A stretch of 64,000 nt of DNA, from positions 19,139 to 83,138 of the forward strand of contig NZ_QLTA01000020.1 in assembly GCF_003269065.1 (NCBI RefSeq), given 5' to 3'. The notes below the pieces were generated by a model. The model was not told the origin of the DNA, searched no databases, and saw only the letters and a list, made by a program, of their open reading frames with translations. This DNA comes from Paracidovorax anthurii (GTDB lineage Bacteria; Pseudomonadota; Gammaproteobacteria; Burkholderiales; Burkholderiaceae_C). Each line of letters starts with the position of its first letter. Position 1 is the first letter of the stretch. The translations under genes and the position numbers were made by a program. Shown here one piece after another: positions 8,388 through 17,506 of the stretch.

Positions 8388-9278
8388 TCAGTGGCTGCGG
8401 ATCATCGTGCCGTAGGCCTGGTCCGTCAGGATCTCCAGCAGCATGGAATGCGGCACGCGGCCATCGACGATGTGCACCGCGTTCACGCCGCTCTTGGCCG
8501 CGTCGATAGCGCCGGCCAGCTTGGGCAGCATGCCGCCGGAGATAGTGCCGTCGGCCACCAGCTCGTCGATCTCGCGGGCGGTGAGCTCGGTGATGAGCTG
8601 GCCCGCCTTGTCGAGCACGCCGGGGATGTTGGTGAGCATCATCAGCTTCTCGGCCTTGAGCACCGTCGCCAGCTTGCTGGCCACCACGTCGGCGTTGATG
8701 TTGTAGCTCTCGTTCTCCTCGCCGAAGCCCAGCGGGCTGATCACGGGGATGAAGGCATCGTCCTGCAGCGCCTTGACCACGCTGGGGTCGATGGCGACGA
8801 TGTCGCCCACCTGGCCGATGTCGTGCTCCCGGGTGGGGTCGTCCTTGTCGGCCAGCTTGAGCTTGCGCGCGCGGATCAGGCCGCCGTCGCGCCCCGTGAG
8901 GCCCACGGCCTTGCCGCCGGCCTGGTTGATCAGGCCCACGATGTCCTGCTGCACCTCGCCGGCCAGCACCCATTCGACCACTTCCATGGTCTCGGCATCG
9001 GTCACCCGCATGCCCTGGATGAAGTGGCCCTGCTTGCCCAGGCGCTTGAGCGCGGTCTCGATCTGCGGGCCGCCGCCGTGCACCACCACGGGGTTCATCC
9101 CCACCAGCTTGAGCAGCACCACGTCCTCGGCGAAGTCGGCCTGCAGCGCCGGATCGGTCATGGCGTTGCCGCCGTACTTGATGACGATGGTCTTGCCGTG
9201 GAACTTGCGGATGTAGGGCAGAGCCTGGGCCAGGATCTCGGCCTTGTCCCGGGGGGCGATGGATTGCAGATCGGTCAT
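8388..9278 (-). CDS. argB: Acetylglutamate kinase
   Basis: Phosphorylates N-acetyl-L-glutamate in the second step of arginine biosynthesis in the cytoplasm. The protein has 296 residues, the usual length. Marks are [11 protein letters not shown] near residue 29, [10 protein letters not shown] (substrate/ATP binding) near 65, [12 protein letters not shown], and the C-terminal [16 protein letters not shown]. The ATG at 9278 gives [16 protein letters not shown], the family-typical N-terminus; longer in-frame extensions run through the upstream repeat and are not credible. No other arg gene is nearby. Confidence 0.97.
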   Translation of the reverse strand: MTDLQSIAPRDKAEILAQALPYIRKFHGKTIVIKYGGNAMTDPALQADFAEDVVLLKLVGMNPVVVHGGGPQIETALKRLGKQGHFIQGMRVTDAETMEVVEWVLAGEVQQDIVGLINQAGGKAVGLTGRDGGLIRARKLKLADKDDPTREHDIGQVGDIVAIDPSVVKALQDDAFIPVISPLGFGEENESYNINADVVASKLATVLKAEKLMMLTNIPGVLDKAGQLITELTAREIDELVADGTISGGMLPKLAGAIDAAKSGVNAVHIVDGRVPHSMLLEILTDQAYGTMIRSH

Positions 9279-9393
9279 GGAGCGCTCGACGTGAAAAGCA
9301 GGGGCTGCACGGGGGGTGGAAAAGTGCGCATTGTGCCCGCTCGCGGCCCCGACCCGCCCTGCCGCGGCGGGCGGACCTCTGGCGTGGAGAGTC

Positions 9394-9634
9394 ACCCGCG
9401 ACGCATGAAACCGGCGCTGCGCCCCCCGTCCGATGGCCGCGGAGCAGGCCACGCCAGCAGACGCCGTGGAGCGGGCTTCGCCCGGCCACCGGCGTCGTCC
9501 CCCTTCCCGCGCGCAGCGCGAGAGAAGGGGCTGAAGGCCGCGGCTCCAAGCCTGCCTGCGCAGGCTTGGACGGCCCTGAAGAGCTGCCGCCTCTGGCGGC
9601 CGCACCGAGGCGCGAAGCGCCACAGGGGGTTGTT
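9394..9634 (-). repeat. 241-bp structured dispersed repeat, copy 1
   Basis: Nearly identical to 36657-36903. It carries several inverted repeats: CCAAGCCTG/CAGGCTTGG (9-bp arms), GCCGCC around CTCT, and nested CCCCTTC/GAAGGGG around a GC hairpin. It begins 7 bases after the stop codon of the minus-strand WecA-like gene and fills most of the gap to argB. Apparent reading frames across it are rich in Ala, Arg, Pro and Gly and look spurious. It may act as a 3' UTR structure or transcription terminator. Confidence 0.85.
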
Positions 9635-9641
9635 CTCTATT

Positions 9642-10745
9642 TCAATGGCGCAGCCAGCTAGGCACCTTGAACCGCACGATCGCCAGGTAGGCGGTCACGT
9701 AGGCCAGTCCGAAGAGGCCGCAGAAGGCCATGAGCACCGGCGTGTTGCTCCAGAAGAGCACCGCCGGCACCACGGTGAGCATGGTGAAGCCCCACAGGTA
9801 CGGGGAGGTGCGGTTGTTGCGCATGAGCACGCGCCGGGATTCGTCGTCGTGGAACACGCCGCGCACGATGCGGCGGTAGATCAGCTGGTGAAAATGCAGC
9901 GCGTCCGCCACGCCCGGCGAGACGCCCCGCGCCAGCTTGCGGTAGCTGGAGAACAGCGTCTCCCACACCGGATACATCATCAGCAGCATCGGGAACCAGG
10001 GCGAGACCTCATGGTTGCGCTGCACCAGCGCGATGCTGCTGAGGGCGATCATCACCCCCCAGATGTACGAGCCGCCATCGCCGGCGAAAAGCATGCCCCG
10101 GGGGTAGTTCCAGACCAGGAAGCCCATGGTGGCCGCGGCGGTGCAGATCAGCAGGGACGCGAGGGCGCGGTCCCCCACCTGCAGGCTCACGTGGGCCAGC
10201 GCCAGGCAGGCGATCAGCGCCACCATGCCGGCCAGCCCGTTGTAGCCGTCGATGATGTTGAACGCATGGGGCAGGCCGGCCACGGCCACCACGACGATCG
10301 CCATCCCCAGCCAGGGCGTCTCCACCAGATAGGCGTCCAGCCACGGCAGGCCCAGCCGGGGCAGGTTCATGTTGAGCACCATCAGGGCCACGCCGCCCGA
10401 GAGCGCCGTGAGCAGCAGCCGGTAGCGCACGGTGAGCCGCTGGGTCATGTCCTCGGCGATGCCGCCGACGGCCGCGGGCAGCAGCGACGCCAGCCACCAG
10501 CCGACCCACGTGCCCAGGCGCAGCGATCCCGGATCGCCCATCCAGAGCGACTGCAGGGCGCCCAGGGCCCAGCTCGCGCCCATGCCGCACAGCAGCGCGA
10601 TACCGCCCAGGCGCGGCACGTCGCCGAGGTGGAAGCGCTGCGGCATCGTCTCGCCGTAGTTGGCGGCATGGCCGCGCCCCCAACGCACGATCACCGCCGC
10701 CGTCAGCGCCGACACCAGAAAACTGACCAAGGACAACCAAATCAT
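9642..10745 (-). CDS. WecA/MraY-like glycosyl-1-phosphate transferase (GT family 4)
   Basis: Polytopic inner-membrane enzyme of 367 residues, probably transferring a sugar-1-phosphate to undecaprenyl phosphate to start a surface glycan. Family marks are DVPRLGGIALL near residue 42, AFNIIDGYNGLAGMVA with the catalytic Asp pair region near 160, and MLFAGDGGSYIWG near 215. About ten hydrophobic segments are visible. Its ATG overlaps the stop of the preceding GT2 gene by ATGA, showing translational coupling. The context (glycosyltransferases, Wzm/Wzt) suggests O-antigen or a related polysaccharide. The sugar substrate is not known. Confidence 0.88.
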   Translation of the reverse strand: MIWLSLVSFLVSALTAAVIVRWGRGHAANYGETMPQRFHLGDVPRLGGIALLCGMGASWALGALQSLWMGDPGSLRLGTWVGWWLASLLPAAVGGIAEDMTQRLTVRYRLLLTALSGGVALMVLNMNLPRLGLPWLDAYLVETPWLGMAIVVVAVAGLPHAFNIIDGYNGLAGMVALIACLALAHVSLQVGDRALASLLICTAAATMGFLVWNYPRGMLFAGDGGSYIWGVMIALSSIALVQRNHEVSPWFPMLLMMYPVWETLFSSYRKLARGVSPGVADALHFHQLIYRRIVRGVFHDDESRRVLMRNNRTSPYLWGFTMLTVVPAVLFWSNTPVLMAFCGLFGLAYVTAYLAIVRFKVPSWLRH

Positions 10746-11527
10746 GAAGCACCGATCGTACGCGGCCCTTTTGTATCCGCCCGCAACAAAGATTGCGCCT
10801 TCCGATACACGGGCGACCGCCAGAGCCGCCACAGGCTCCGCACATGCCATGCCAGATGCGCCCCGCGCCGGTGGCTGGCCCGCTGCCCCGCGTGCACCAC
10901 GCGCACCGGCGCCTTCGCCAGGGACAGGCCCTCCAGGCGCAGGCGCAGGCACAGGTCCACGTCCTCGCAGTACATGAAATAGCCCTCGTCGAAGCCGCCC
11001 ACCGCCTGCCAGGCCGCCAGCGGGAAGACCAGGCAGGCCGCGTTCACCCAGTCCACCCGGCGCTCGGGGCGCCGCAGCACGCGGCGGCGCCACAGGGCGG
11101 CGGGGGTGGGAAGCTCGCGCTCGGCGTCCTGCGGGGCGCCGCGTCCGTCCACCTGCACGGGATAGGCGCAGCCCACGCCCGGCGCGGCGGCGGCCTCCCG
11201 CAGCAGCGGGAAGGGGTCGCCGTCCAGCAGCGCGACGTCGGGATTGAGCACGCAGACGAACGGCTCGCGCGCGTCCCGCAGCGCCCGGTTGTGGTTGGCG
11301 CCGAACCCGAGCGGGCGCGGATTGCGGCGGATGTCCAGCACGAAGGGCCAGCCGCCCTCGGGCGCGGCGGGCTCCGCCTCGGGCACGTTGAGCGTCAGCA
11401 CGACGCGCGCCACGCTGGCGCGGCAGCGCTGCGCCATGGCATGCAGCAAGGCCTGCACCAGGGGGCCGTGGCCGTGGCTGACCACCGAGACGGCCAGGCC
11501 TTGGTGCATGTCGGAATTCGTCATCAT
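10742..11527 (-). CDS. GT2-family glycosyltransferase (rhamnosyltransferase-like)
   Basis: Cytoplasmic glycosyltransferase of 261 residues. It starts VSVVSHGHGPLVQALL, has the nucleotide-sugar region NPRPLGFGANHNRAL, a VCVLNPDVAL segment in place of the DxD region, and FDEGYFMYCEDVDLCLRL, typical of WbbL-like rhamnosyltransferases. dTDP-rhamnose can be made by the rml genes in this window. I chose the first of two adjacent ATG codons at 11527; 11524 or 11509 are possible. It overlaps the WecA-like gene by 4 nt and is divergent from the large fusion gene at 11623. Confidence 0.85.
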   Translation of the reverse strand: MMTNSDMHQGLAVSVVSHGHGPLVQALLHAMAQRCRASVARVVLTLNVPEAEPAAPEGGWPFVLDIRRNPRPLGFGANHNRALRDAREPFVCVLNPDVALLDGDPFPLLREAAAAPGVGCAYPVQVDGRGAPQDAERELPTPAALWRRRVLRRPERRVDWVNAACLVFPLAAWQAVGGFDEGYFMYCEDVDLCLRLRLEGLSLAKAPVRVVHAGQRASHRRGAHLAWHVRSLWRLWRSPVYRKAQSLLRADTKGPRTIGAS

Positions 11528-11622
11528 GGGTCGCGTATTGTCGTCTGTGGCGCCGAGCCCCCCGCGCCGGCGCCCGTTACGCCTGCTACAAGCGGTCTTC
11601 ACGCGGCCGTCATAATCCCGGG

Positions 11623-14600
11623 ATGACCCAAACAATCGAGGATTTGCACGTATATCTGCGCAACATCCGGCCCGATGAGCGCACTTCCCTCTCCGTCCTG
11701 GCGGAACAGATCCACGAAGGCGCCAGCGTGCTGGACCTGGGCTGCGGCAGCGGGGCCCTGGGCCAGTACCTCTCCGAAACCCGCGGCACCACCAGCGACG
11801 GCGTGACCTGGAGCGAGGCCGAAGCGGCCCACGCCCGCCCCCACTACCGCCGCGTGGTGGTCGATGACCTCGAAACCTGCGACCTGGTTACCGTTTTTAC
11901 CGGCCAGCGGTACGACTACATCGTCTGCGCCGACGTGCTGGAGCACCTGCGGCGCCCCGAGCATGTGCTTGACCTGTGCCGGGAGCTGCTCGTGCCCGGC
12001 GGCCGCCTGCTGATCTCGGTGCCCAACGCCGGCTACTGCGGGCTGGTGGCCGAGCTGCTGCAGGGCGAATTCCGCTACCGCGAGGAAGGGCTGCTGGACC
12101 GCACCCACCTGCGCTTCTTCACCCGCCGCTCGCTCGCACGCTTCCTGGGCGAACACGGCTGGGCGCTGGACGGCATCGACACCATCCGGCGCGAGGTGCC
12201 CGAGTCCGAGTTCGACGACGCGTTCGACACCCTGCCCCCCGCCGTGGCCCGGCACCTGCTGGTCACGCCGGACGCCATGGCCTACCAGTTCATCGGCGTG
12301 GCCCGGCCCGCCGCCGGCGCGGTCGCCAACGACCCGGGGCCGGAAACCGATACCCAGCCCCCCCAGGCCCTGTTCACCGCCCAGCTCTACTGGGGCACCG
12401 CGCAGGGCTATGCCGAGGACCAGAAGCTCACGGCCCGGGGCGCCATCGGCGAGCCCCGCCAGACCCTGCGCTTCGCGCTGCCCGCCTCCGGGGCCCCCGT
12501 CACCCAGTTGCGGCTCGACCCCGCCGACCGGCCCGGCTTCCTGCACCTGCACGGCATCACGCTGCGCGCGCCGGATGGCTCCGCCGCGTGGTCGTGGCGT
12601 GCCGACGCCGAATCGCGCACCCAGCTCGCCCGCATGCCCCACCAGCAGATCGCCTGGGACCTGCAGGCCCTGCCGGCGGCGGCGGCCTCCAGCCTGCTGC
12701 TGCTGACCGGGGACGACCCGTGGATGCAGCTGCCGGTCCCGGCCGAGGCGCTCGCCGCGCACGCCCGCGAGGGCGCCAGCCTGGAGGTCGATCTGGGCTG
12801 GCCCATGTCGGCCGACTACCTCGCTCTCTCGGGCGCCGTGCGCCCCCTGCAGGACCGGATCGCGCGCCTGGAGCACGACAGCGCCGAGGCACGCCAGCGC
12901 CTGGCCGAGACGCGTGGCGCGCTGGAGCAGGAGCAGCAGTCGCTGGACAACGAGAAGCGCGCGCACGAGGCGCTCAAGGAAAGCGCCACCGGCCTGCTGA
13001 GGCAGCGCGCCGACCTGCAGCAGGAATCGGCGCAGTTCCAGCGCAACGCCCGGCAACTGCAGCACGAGCTGGCCCAGTTGCAGCACCACCTGAAAACCAT
13101 CGAAAACTCCACCGTGTTCCGAGCGACCCGCCCCATCGTCCATGCCAAGATGCGCATCGACCGCCTGCTCGGGCGCGGCCCGCGCCCCGCCGAGGTCGCG
13201 CAGCGCGTGCCGACGCCCGTGCCCCCGACGCCGCACCCGGTGGACGTCATCGTGCCCGTGTACCGGGGACTTGCCGACACGCAGCTGTGCGTGGAATCGG
13301 TGCTCGCGAGCCCCTGCCAGACGCCCTACCGGCTCGTCGTCATCAACGACGCCAGCCCCGAGCCCGAGGTCACGGCCTGGCTGCGCGAGCGCGCCGCCCG
13401 GGACGATCGCATCCTCCTGCTCGAAAACGAAGAGAACCTGGGCTTCGTCGGCACCGTCAACCGCGGCATGGCGCTGAGCGAGCACCACGACGTGCTGCTG
13501 CTCAACAGCGACACCGAGGTGGCCAACGACTGGCTCGACCGCATCCGGCGCGCCGCCTACGGCGATGCCCGGGTGGCCTCGGTCACGCCCTTCTCCAACA
13601 ACGCCACCATCTGCAGCTACCCGCGCTTTTGCAAGGACAACGACCTGCCGCCCGGCTACGACACGGCGCGCCTCGACGCCCTGTGCGCGCAGACCCACCC
13701 CGGCGCCGTGGTGGACGTGCCCACGGGCGTGGGCTTTTGCATGTACATCCGGCGCGACTGCCTGCAACAGCTCGGGCTCTTCGACACGGAGCACTTCGGC
13801 AAGGGCTACGGCGAGGAAAACGATTTCTGCCAGCGCGCCCAGGCGGCGGGATGGCGCAACCTGCACCTGCTCGACACCTTCGTGCTGCACACGGGCGGGG
13901 TGAGCTTCGGCGACAGCAAGAGCCCCCGCGAGCTGGCGGCCATGGAGACCCTGCGCCGCCTGCACCCCCACTACGAGCGCGACGTGCACGCCTTCGTGCA
14001 GGACGACCCCGCGCGCGCGCATCGCCTCGCGCTGGACGTGGCCCGCATCGCCGCCGCCGGGCTGCCGGCCGTGCTGGCCGTGCTGCACGACCGCGCGGGT
14101 GGCACGGTGCGCCACGTGCGCGAGCTGGCCGCCCACCTGGCGGGCCAGGCCGTGTTCCTCACGCTCGCCCCCGCGGCGGGCCAGGGCGTGCGCCTGCGGC
14201 TCGCCGGCGAGGACGAGGCCTTCGAGCTGGCCTTCCGGCTGCCCGAGCAGTTCGACGACCTGCTGGCCGTGCTGCGCCAGCTCGGCGTGCGGCACCTGCA
14301 CTACCACCACCTCCTCGGCCACGGCCCGGAGGTGCGCGACATCCCGCACCTGCTGGGCGTCTCGTACGACTTCACGGCGCACGACTACTACAGCTACTGC
14401 ACCCACATCTCGATGACCGACAGCACCAACCGCTACGCCGGCGAGACCGGCCCGGGACAGTGCAAGTGCTGCGATCCCGCGATGGCCTCACCGCTGGCCG
14501 GCAGCACCGTGGCGCAGTGGCGCGGCGCCAATGCCCGGCTGCTGTCGGGCGCGCGGCGCGTGATCGCGCCCAGCCACGACACCGCCCGGCGCATCGCCGG

Positions 14601-15429
14601 CTTCGCGCCGGTCGCGCGCGTGCACGCCGTGCCGCACACCGACATGCCGGACGCCTCGCTCCTGCCCGCACCCGCGCCGCGCCCGCTGCCGCCCGGACGG
14701 CGCCTGAAGGTGGTGGTGATCGGTGCCCTGAGCGCCATCAAGGGCGCCGACGTGCTCGAAGCCGTGGCGCTGGAGGCCGCGCGGCGCGATGCCCCGGTGG
14801 ACTTCCACCTCATCGGCTACGGCTACCGCAGCCTGCAGACCCAGCCCCGCGCGCGCCTCACGGTGCACGGCGAATACCAGGAAAAAGACCTGCCCGGCCT
14901 ACTGCAATGGCTGGAGCCCGACCTCGTCTGGTTCCCCGCGCAGTGGCCCGAGACCTACAGCTACACGCTGAGCGCCGCGCTGCTCGCGGGCCTGCCCGTC
15001 GCCGTGCCCGACCTGGGCGCGTTCGCCGAGCGGCTCGCGGGGCGCCCCTGGAGCTGGGTGCGCCCCTGGGACGCCACCGGGGCCCAGTGGCTGGCCTGGT
15101 TCTGCGACGTGCGGGAGCGGCATTTCGCCACCGGCGCCGCGCCGGCCCTGCAGGAGGCCCAGCCCCAACCCGCGGCGGAACACCCCGCGCCCGAGCCCTT
15201 CCGCTACCAGACCGACTACCTGGCGGGCATCGCCCTGCCCGCGCCCATCGAGGGCGTGCCGATGGCCGAGCTGGCGCGCTACGTGCCGGCCGAGACGCCC
15301 GCGGCGGCGGCCCGCTCCGGGGTGCTCTCCGCCGTGGTGTACCTGCGCTCCCTGCCCGTGCTGCGCGGCGTGGCGCGGCGCATTCCGGCGCACTGGCAGC
15401 GCCGCGTCAAGAACTGGCTGACGGCCTGA
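11623..15429 (+). CDS. Trimodular methyltransferase - GT2 - GT4-like surface glycan enzyme
   Basis: A 1268-residue cytoplasmic fusion. Residues 1-220 are a class I SAM methyltransferase with VLDLGCGSGALGQYL near 34 and CADVLEHL near 106. Residues about 245-395 form a beta-rich module beginning LFTAQLYWGTAQGY, often found in bacterial glycan enzymes and of unknown role. A coiled coil spans about 405-500. A GT2 domain starts VDVIVPVYRG near 539, with LLLNSDTEV near 625 and GYGEENDFC near 728. The last 460 residues resemble a GT4-type domain, with VVVIGALSAIKGADVLE near 1028. Such chains usually assemble and cap O-polysaccharide. Divergent from the GT2 gene at 11527. Confidence 0.85.
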   Translation: MTQTIEDLHVYLRNIRPDERTSLSVLAEQIHEGASVLDLGCGSGALGQYLSETRGTTSDGVTWSEAEAAHARPHYRRVVVDDLETCDLVTVFTGQRYDYIVCADVLEHLRRPEHVLDLCRELLVPGGRLLISVPNAGYCGLVAELLQGEFRYREEGLLDRTHLRFFTRRSLARFLGEHGWALDGIDTIRREVPESEFDDAFDTLPPAVARHLLVTPDAMAYQFIGVARPAAGAVANDPGPETDTQPPQALFTAQLYWGTAQGYAEDQKLTARGAIGEPRQTLRFALPASGAPVTQLRLDPADRPGFLHLHGITLRAPDGSAAWSWRADAESRTQLARMPHQQIAWDLQALPAAAASSLLLLTGDDPWMQLPVPAEALAAHAREGASLEVDLGWPMSADYLALSGAVRPLQDRIARLEHDSAEARQRLAETRGALEQEQQSLDNEKRAHEALKESATGLLRQRADLQQESAQFQRNARQLQHELAQLQHHLKTIENSTVFRATRPIVHAKMRIDRLLGRGPRPAEVAQRVPTPVPPTPHPVDVIVPVYRGLADTQLCVESVLASPCQTPYRLVVINDASPEPEVTAWLRERAARDDRILLLENEENLGFVGTVNRGMALSEHHDVLLLNSDTEVANDWLDRIRRAAYGDARVASVTPFSNNATICSYPRFCKDNDLPPGYDTARLDALCAQTHPGAVVDVPTGVGFCMYIRRDCLQQLGLFDTEHFGKGYGEENDFCQRAQAAGWRNLHLLDTFVLHTGGVSFGDSKSPRELAAMETLRRLHPHYERDVHAFVQDDPARAHRLALDVARIAAAGLPAVLAVLHDRAGGTVRHVRELAAHLAGQAVFLTLAPAAGQGVRLRLAGEDEAFELAFRLPEQFDDLLAVLRQLGVRHLHYHHLLGHGPEVRDIPHLLGVSYDFTAHDYYSYCTHISMTDSTNRYAGETGPGQCKCCDPAMASPLAGSTVAQWRGANARLLSGARRVIAPSHDTARRIAGFAPVARVHAVPHTDMPDASLLPAPAPRPLPPGRRLKVVVIGALSAIKGADVLEAVALEAARRDAPVDFHLIGYGYRSLQTQPRARLTVHGEYQEKDLPGLLQWLEPDLVWFPAQWPETYSYTLSAALLAGLPVAVPDLGAFAERLAGRPWSWVRPWDATGAQWLAWFCDVRERHFATGAAPALQEAQPQPAAEHPAPEPFRYQTDYLAGIALPAPIEGVPMAELARYVPAETPAAAARSGVLSAVVYLRSLPVLRGVARRIPAHWQRRVKNWLTA

Positions 15430-15434
15430 CCACG

Positions 15435-15456
15435 GGGGGCGGCCCGGGCCGCCCCC
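15435..15456. terminator. GC palindrome between convergent genes
   Basis: A perfect 22-bp palindrome, 11 bases per arm, reading GGGGGCGGCCC then its complement, lies 6 bases after the fusion gene stop and 28 bases before the methyltransferase stop. It can form a hairpin on either transcript, but no T-tract follows, so it is a tentative bidirectional terminator. Confidence 0.45.
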
Positions 15457-15483
15457 GGCCCCGACCGCAGCGCCGCCGGGCCC

Positions 15484-16341
15484 CTACTTGGCCAGCAGCA
15501 GGAAGATCTCGTTGTTGAGCAGTAGCTCGTCCGGGTACTTCCCGCGCAGCGCCTGCGGGATCTCCATCTGCACGCTGCGGCGCTCCTGCCGCGCGACGCG
15601 GAAACCCACGCGCTCCATCAGCGCCACCAGCTCGTCGGCCGTCAGGCGGTTGAGCGTCCGGTATTCGTTGAAGACGAATTTCTTGTAGCCCTCCACCCCG
15701 AAGTCGTCGAAGCCGAAATCGCGCTCCGCGCCGTCGATCGGCCCTTCGTGCGCCTGGATGATGGACCACAGCTCGTCGTCGCTGGCCAGCAGGTGGTGCC
15801 ACGGCACATCGTCGTAGCGGCGCAGGTGCGAGCCGAAGGGCGAGTAATACAGCGGCTCGATCTGCAGGAAGAAGAAGCCGCCGGGGTTGAGCGCCTCGTA
15901 CAGGTCGCGCGCGATGGGTTCGAGCTGCTCGCGCGACACATGCTCGAAGGTGGACCAGCTGAAGATGCCGTCCACCGGGCGGCGCCCCGCCAGCGGCTGG
16001 GCCGGCCGGATGGTCTCGAAGCCCAGCGCCTTCGGCACCCGGCGCAGCCCCAGTTGCTCGCGCGCGATGCGCGGCAGCTTCGCGTATTCCTGGCGGATGT
16101 CGATGCCGTGGATGGACGTTGCGCCGTGCCGCAGCACCAGCGCCAGATCGGTGATGCCGTCGCCGCAGCCGAAATTCAGCAGCCGCGCCGTGCGCAGGTC
16201 CATCGCCGACCCGAGCCAGTGCTGCACCACGTCGGCGGCATAGTGGAAATGCGCGCGGAACCACTCGTCGGTAATGGCTGCCGCGTCCCACTGCGGCGGC
16301 CCCCAGAAACGCTGCTGGATACGGTCGAGCAGGGAAATCAT
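15484..16341 (-). CDS. Class I SAM-dependent methyltransferase
   Basis: A cytoplasmic methyltransferase of 285 residues. Motif I is LLNFGCGDGITDLALVL near residue 54, followed by a GIDIRQEYAKL acidic motif and IFSWSTFEHVSREQLEPIA, typical of Methyltransf_11/23 domains. The C-terminal half contains ALNPGGFFFLQIEPLYYSPF. The start at 16341 gives MISLLDRIQQRFWG; an in-frame ATG at 16386 would add 15 residues. It is convergent with the trimodular enzyme and sits in the glycan cluster, so methylation of a sugar residue or chain terminus is plausible. The substrate is unknown. Confidence 0.82.
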   Translation of the reverse strand: MISLLDRIQQRFWGPPQWDAAAITDEWFRAHFHYAADVVQHWLGSAMDLRTARLLNFGCGDGITDLALVLRHGATSIHGIDIRQEYAKLPRIAREQLGLRRVPKALGFETIRPAQPLAGRRPVDGIFSWSTFEHVSREQLEPIARDLYEALNPGGFFFLQIEPLYYSPFGSHLRRYDDVPWHHLLASDDELWSIIQAHEGPIDGAERDFGFDDFGVEGYKKFVFNEYRTLNRLTADELVALMERVGFRVARQERRSVQMEIPQALRGKYPDELLLNNEIFLLLAK

Positions 16342-16467
16342 GCGGTCAAATCCTTCGGCACGGTCGAAAACGAAAGCGGCAAGCATACCCGGGCACCCTT
16401 TGCGCCCACCGCCATCCAGGACACCCGGTGCCGGAGCGCCCCAGGCGTGGTCAGGGCCGGGGCCACG

Positions 16468-17355
16468 TCACGGCTTGCGCAGCACGTAGGCGTCCTGGTG
16501 GTTCCAGAAATGCATGGGCACGCTGTGGATCAGCGCGTCCGCGCCCACCGTCTCGGCGATGCGCGCGCGCACGAAGGCCTCCGACGTGAAGGCCGTGCCG
16601 TACTCCTGCACGTCGATCGCCTGCGACTCGCTGGACGCGGCGAAGAAGAAGCCCTCCTCGTCCAGCGCCACGCTGTCGTGCGCCGCCGCCTTGAGGCCGT
16701 GGGTGGAGAACACCAGCACGCCGCCCGGCTCCACCCCGTCGTAGAGGCACTGCAGCCAGCGCGACCACGTGCGCCGGGGCAGGTGGCTGAACAGCGAAAG
16801 CACGAAGACCACGTCGTACCGCTGCGGCCACGCCAGCCTCTCGGGCTCGATCGACGACAGCATGCTGCGCACGCCGAAGGTCGCGCTCGCGAAATCCATG
16901 GCGTCGGGCACCACGTCCGACACCGTGACCCGCTCCGGGCCCAGCGCCTTCACCAGATGGCGGGTGAAACGGCCGTGCCCGCTGGCGAACTCCATGAACC
17001 ACCGGGTCTTGAGCAGGGGCCGGTCCACGGTCTCCAGCAGCACCATCAACTCCGACAGCGTGCGCCAGCCGTCCGCGAGGTAGTCCCGCAGGGGGTTCGT
17101 GCTGGACGGATGCCCCTCGAAGAACCGGAAGATGTCGTCGGCCGGGGCGATCCGGCAGTCCAGCCCCATCATCTGGGCGAACGCGCCCGGCAAGCCGTGC
17201 GCCTCGATCAGGTTGTGGGCCTCCAGGCGCGTGGCCCGGTCCGCCAGGGCGCGCCGCAGGGCCTCGGCGGCGGGCGCGTGCTCGCCCCGGGCCAGGTGCT
17301 GCCGGCCTTCCGCCAGCCATTGCGCGCAGGTCTTGTCGTGGGAAATGTCAGTCAT
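16468..17355 (-). CDS. SAM-dependent methyltransferase with N-terminal TPR-like helices
   Basis: A 295-residue protein. The N-terminus (LAEGRQHLARGEHAPAAEAL) resembles one tetratricopeptide helix pair. The methyltransferase core has WFMEFASGHGRFTRHLV near residue 115 and VVFVLSLFSHLPRRTW near 165, with a late GGVLVFSTHGLKAAAHD strand. The ATG at 17355 is preferred over an upstream frame extension. It lies between the ABC exporter and another methyltransferase on the same strand. In ABC-dependent O-antigen systems, terminal methylation can set chain length and be read by the Wzt C-terminal domain; that is a possible role here, not demonstrated. Confidence 0.8.
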   Translation of the reverse strand: MTDISHDKTCAQWLAEGRQHLARGEHAPAAEALRRALADRATRLEAHNLIEAHGLPGAFAQMMGLDCRIAPADDIFRFFEGHPSSTNPLRDYLADGWRTLSELMVLLETVDRPLLKTRWFMEFASGHGRFTRHLVKALGPERVTVSDVVPDAMDFASATFGVRSMLSSIEPERLAWPQRYDVVFVLSLFSHLPRRTWSRWLQCLYDGVEPGGVLVFSTHGLKAAAHDSVALDEEGFFFAASSESQAIDVQEYGTAFTSEAFVRARIAETVGADALIHSVPMHFWNHQDAYVLRKP

Positions 17356-17398
17356 GTGGGAAGGAGTGCAGGAAACGCCACGCACGGGTGGCCGGCAA

Positions 17399-17466
17399 GG
17401 TTTTCAAGGTCGAAAGCGCTCCATGTCGCCGAGAAATCTACGTATTCAGCTATTAAATCAATAGCA
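17399..17466 (+). repeat. Dispersed element, copy A (intergenic, 42-nt core 17425-17466)
   Basis: It lies in the gap between wzt and the TPR-methyltransferase gene. Upstream of the core it shares GGTTTTCAAGG and CATGTCG with the copy inside lnt. The core ends in a perfect inverted repeat, GCTATT-AAATC-AATAGC (17449-17465). Read in frame with the coding copies it has no stop codon: V A E K S T Y S A I K S I A. Confidence 0.75.
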
Positions 17467-17506
17467 CATGGATCGCTGGGTGCCAGTGGCTGCCATGCAG
17501 GCGGCA

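Noticed and set aside
9394..9634. Apparent small proteins in the 241-bp repeat
   Set aside because: Both copies read through Ala/Arg/Pro-rich frames that change with the indel; the conserved signal is base pairing, not a reading frame.
11599..14406. Long open frame on the minus strand opposite the trimodular enzyme
   Set aside because: Composition is typical of a GC shadow, and the plus strand has clear methyltransferase and glycosyltransferase motifs.
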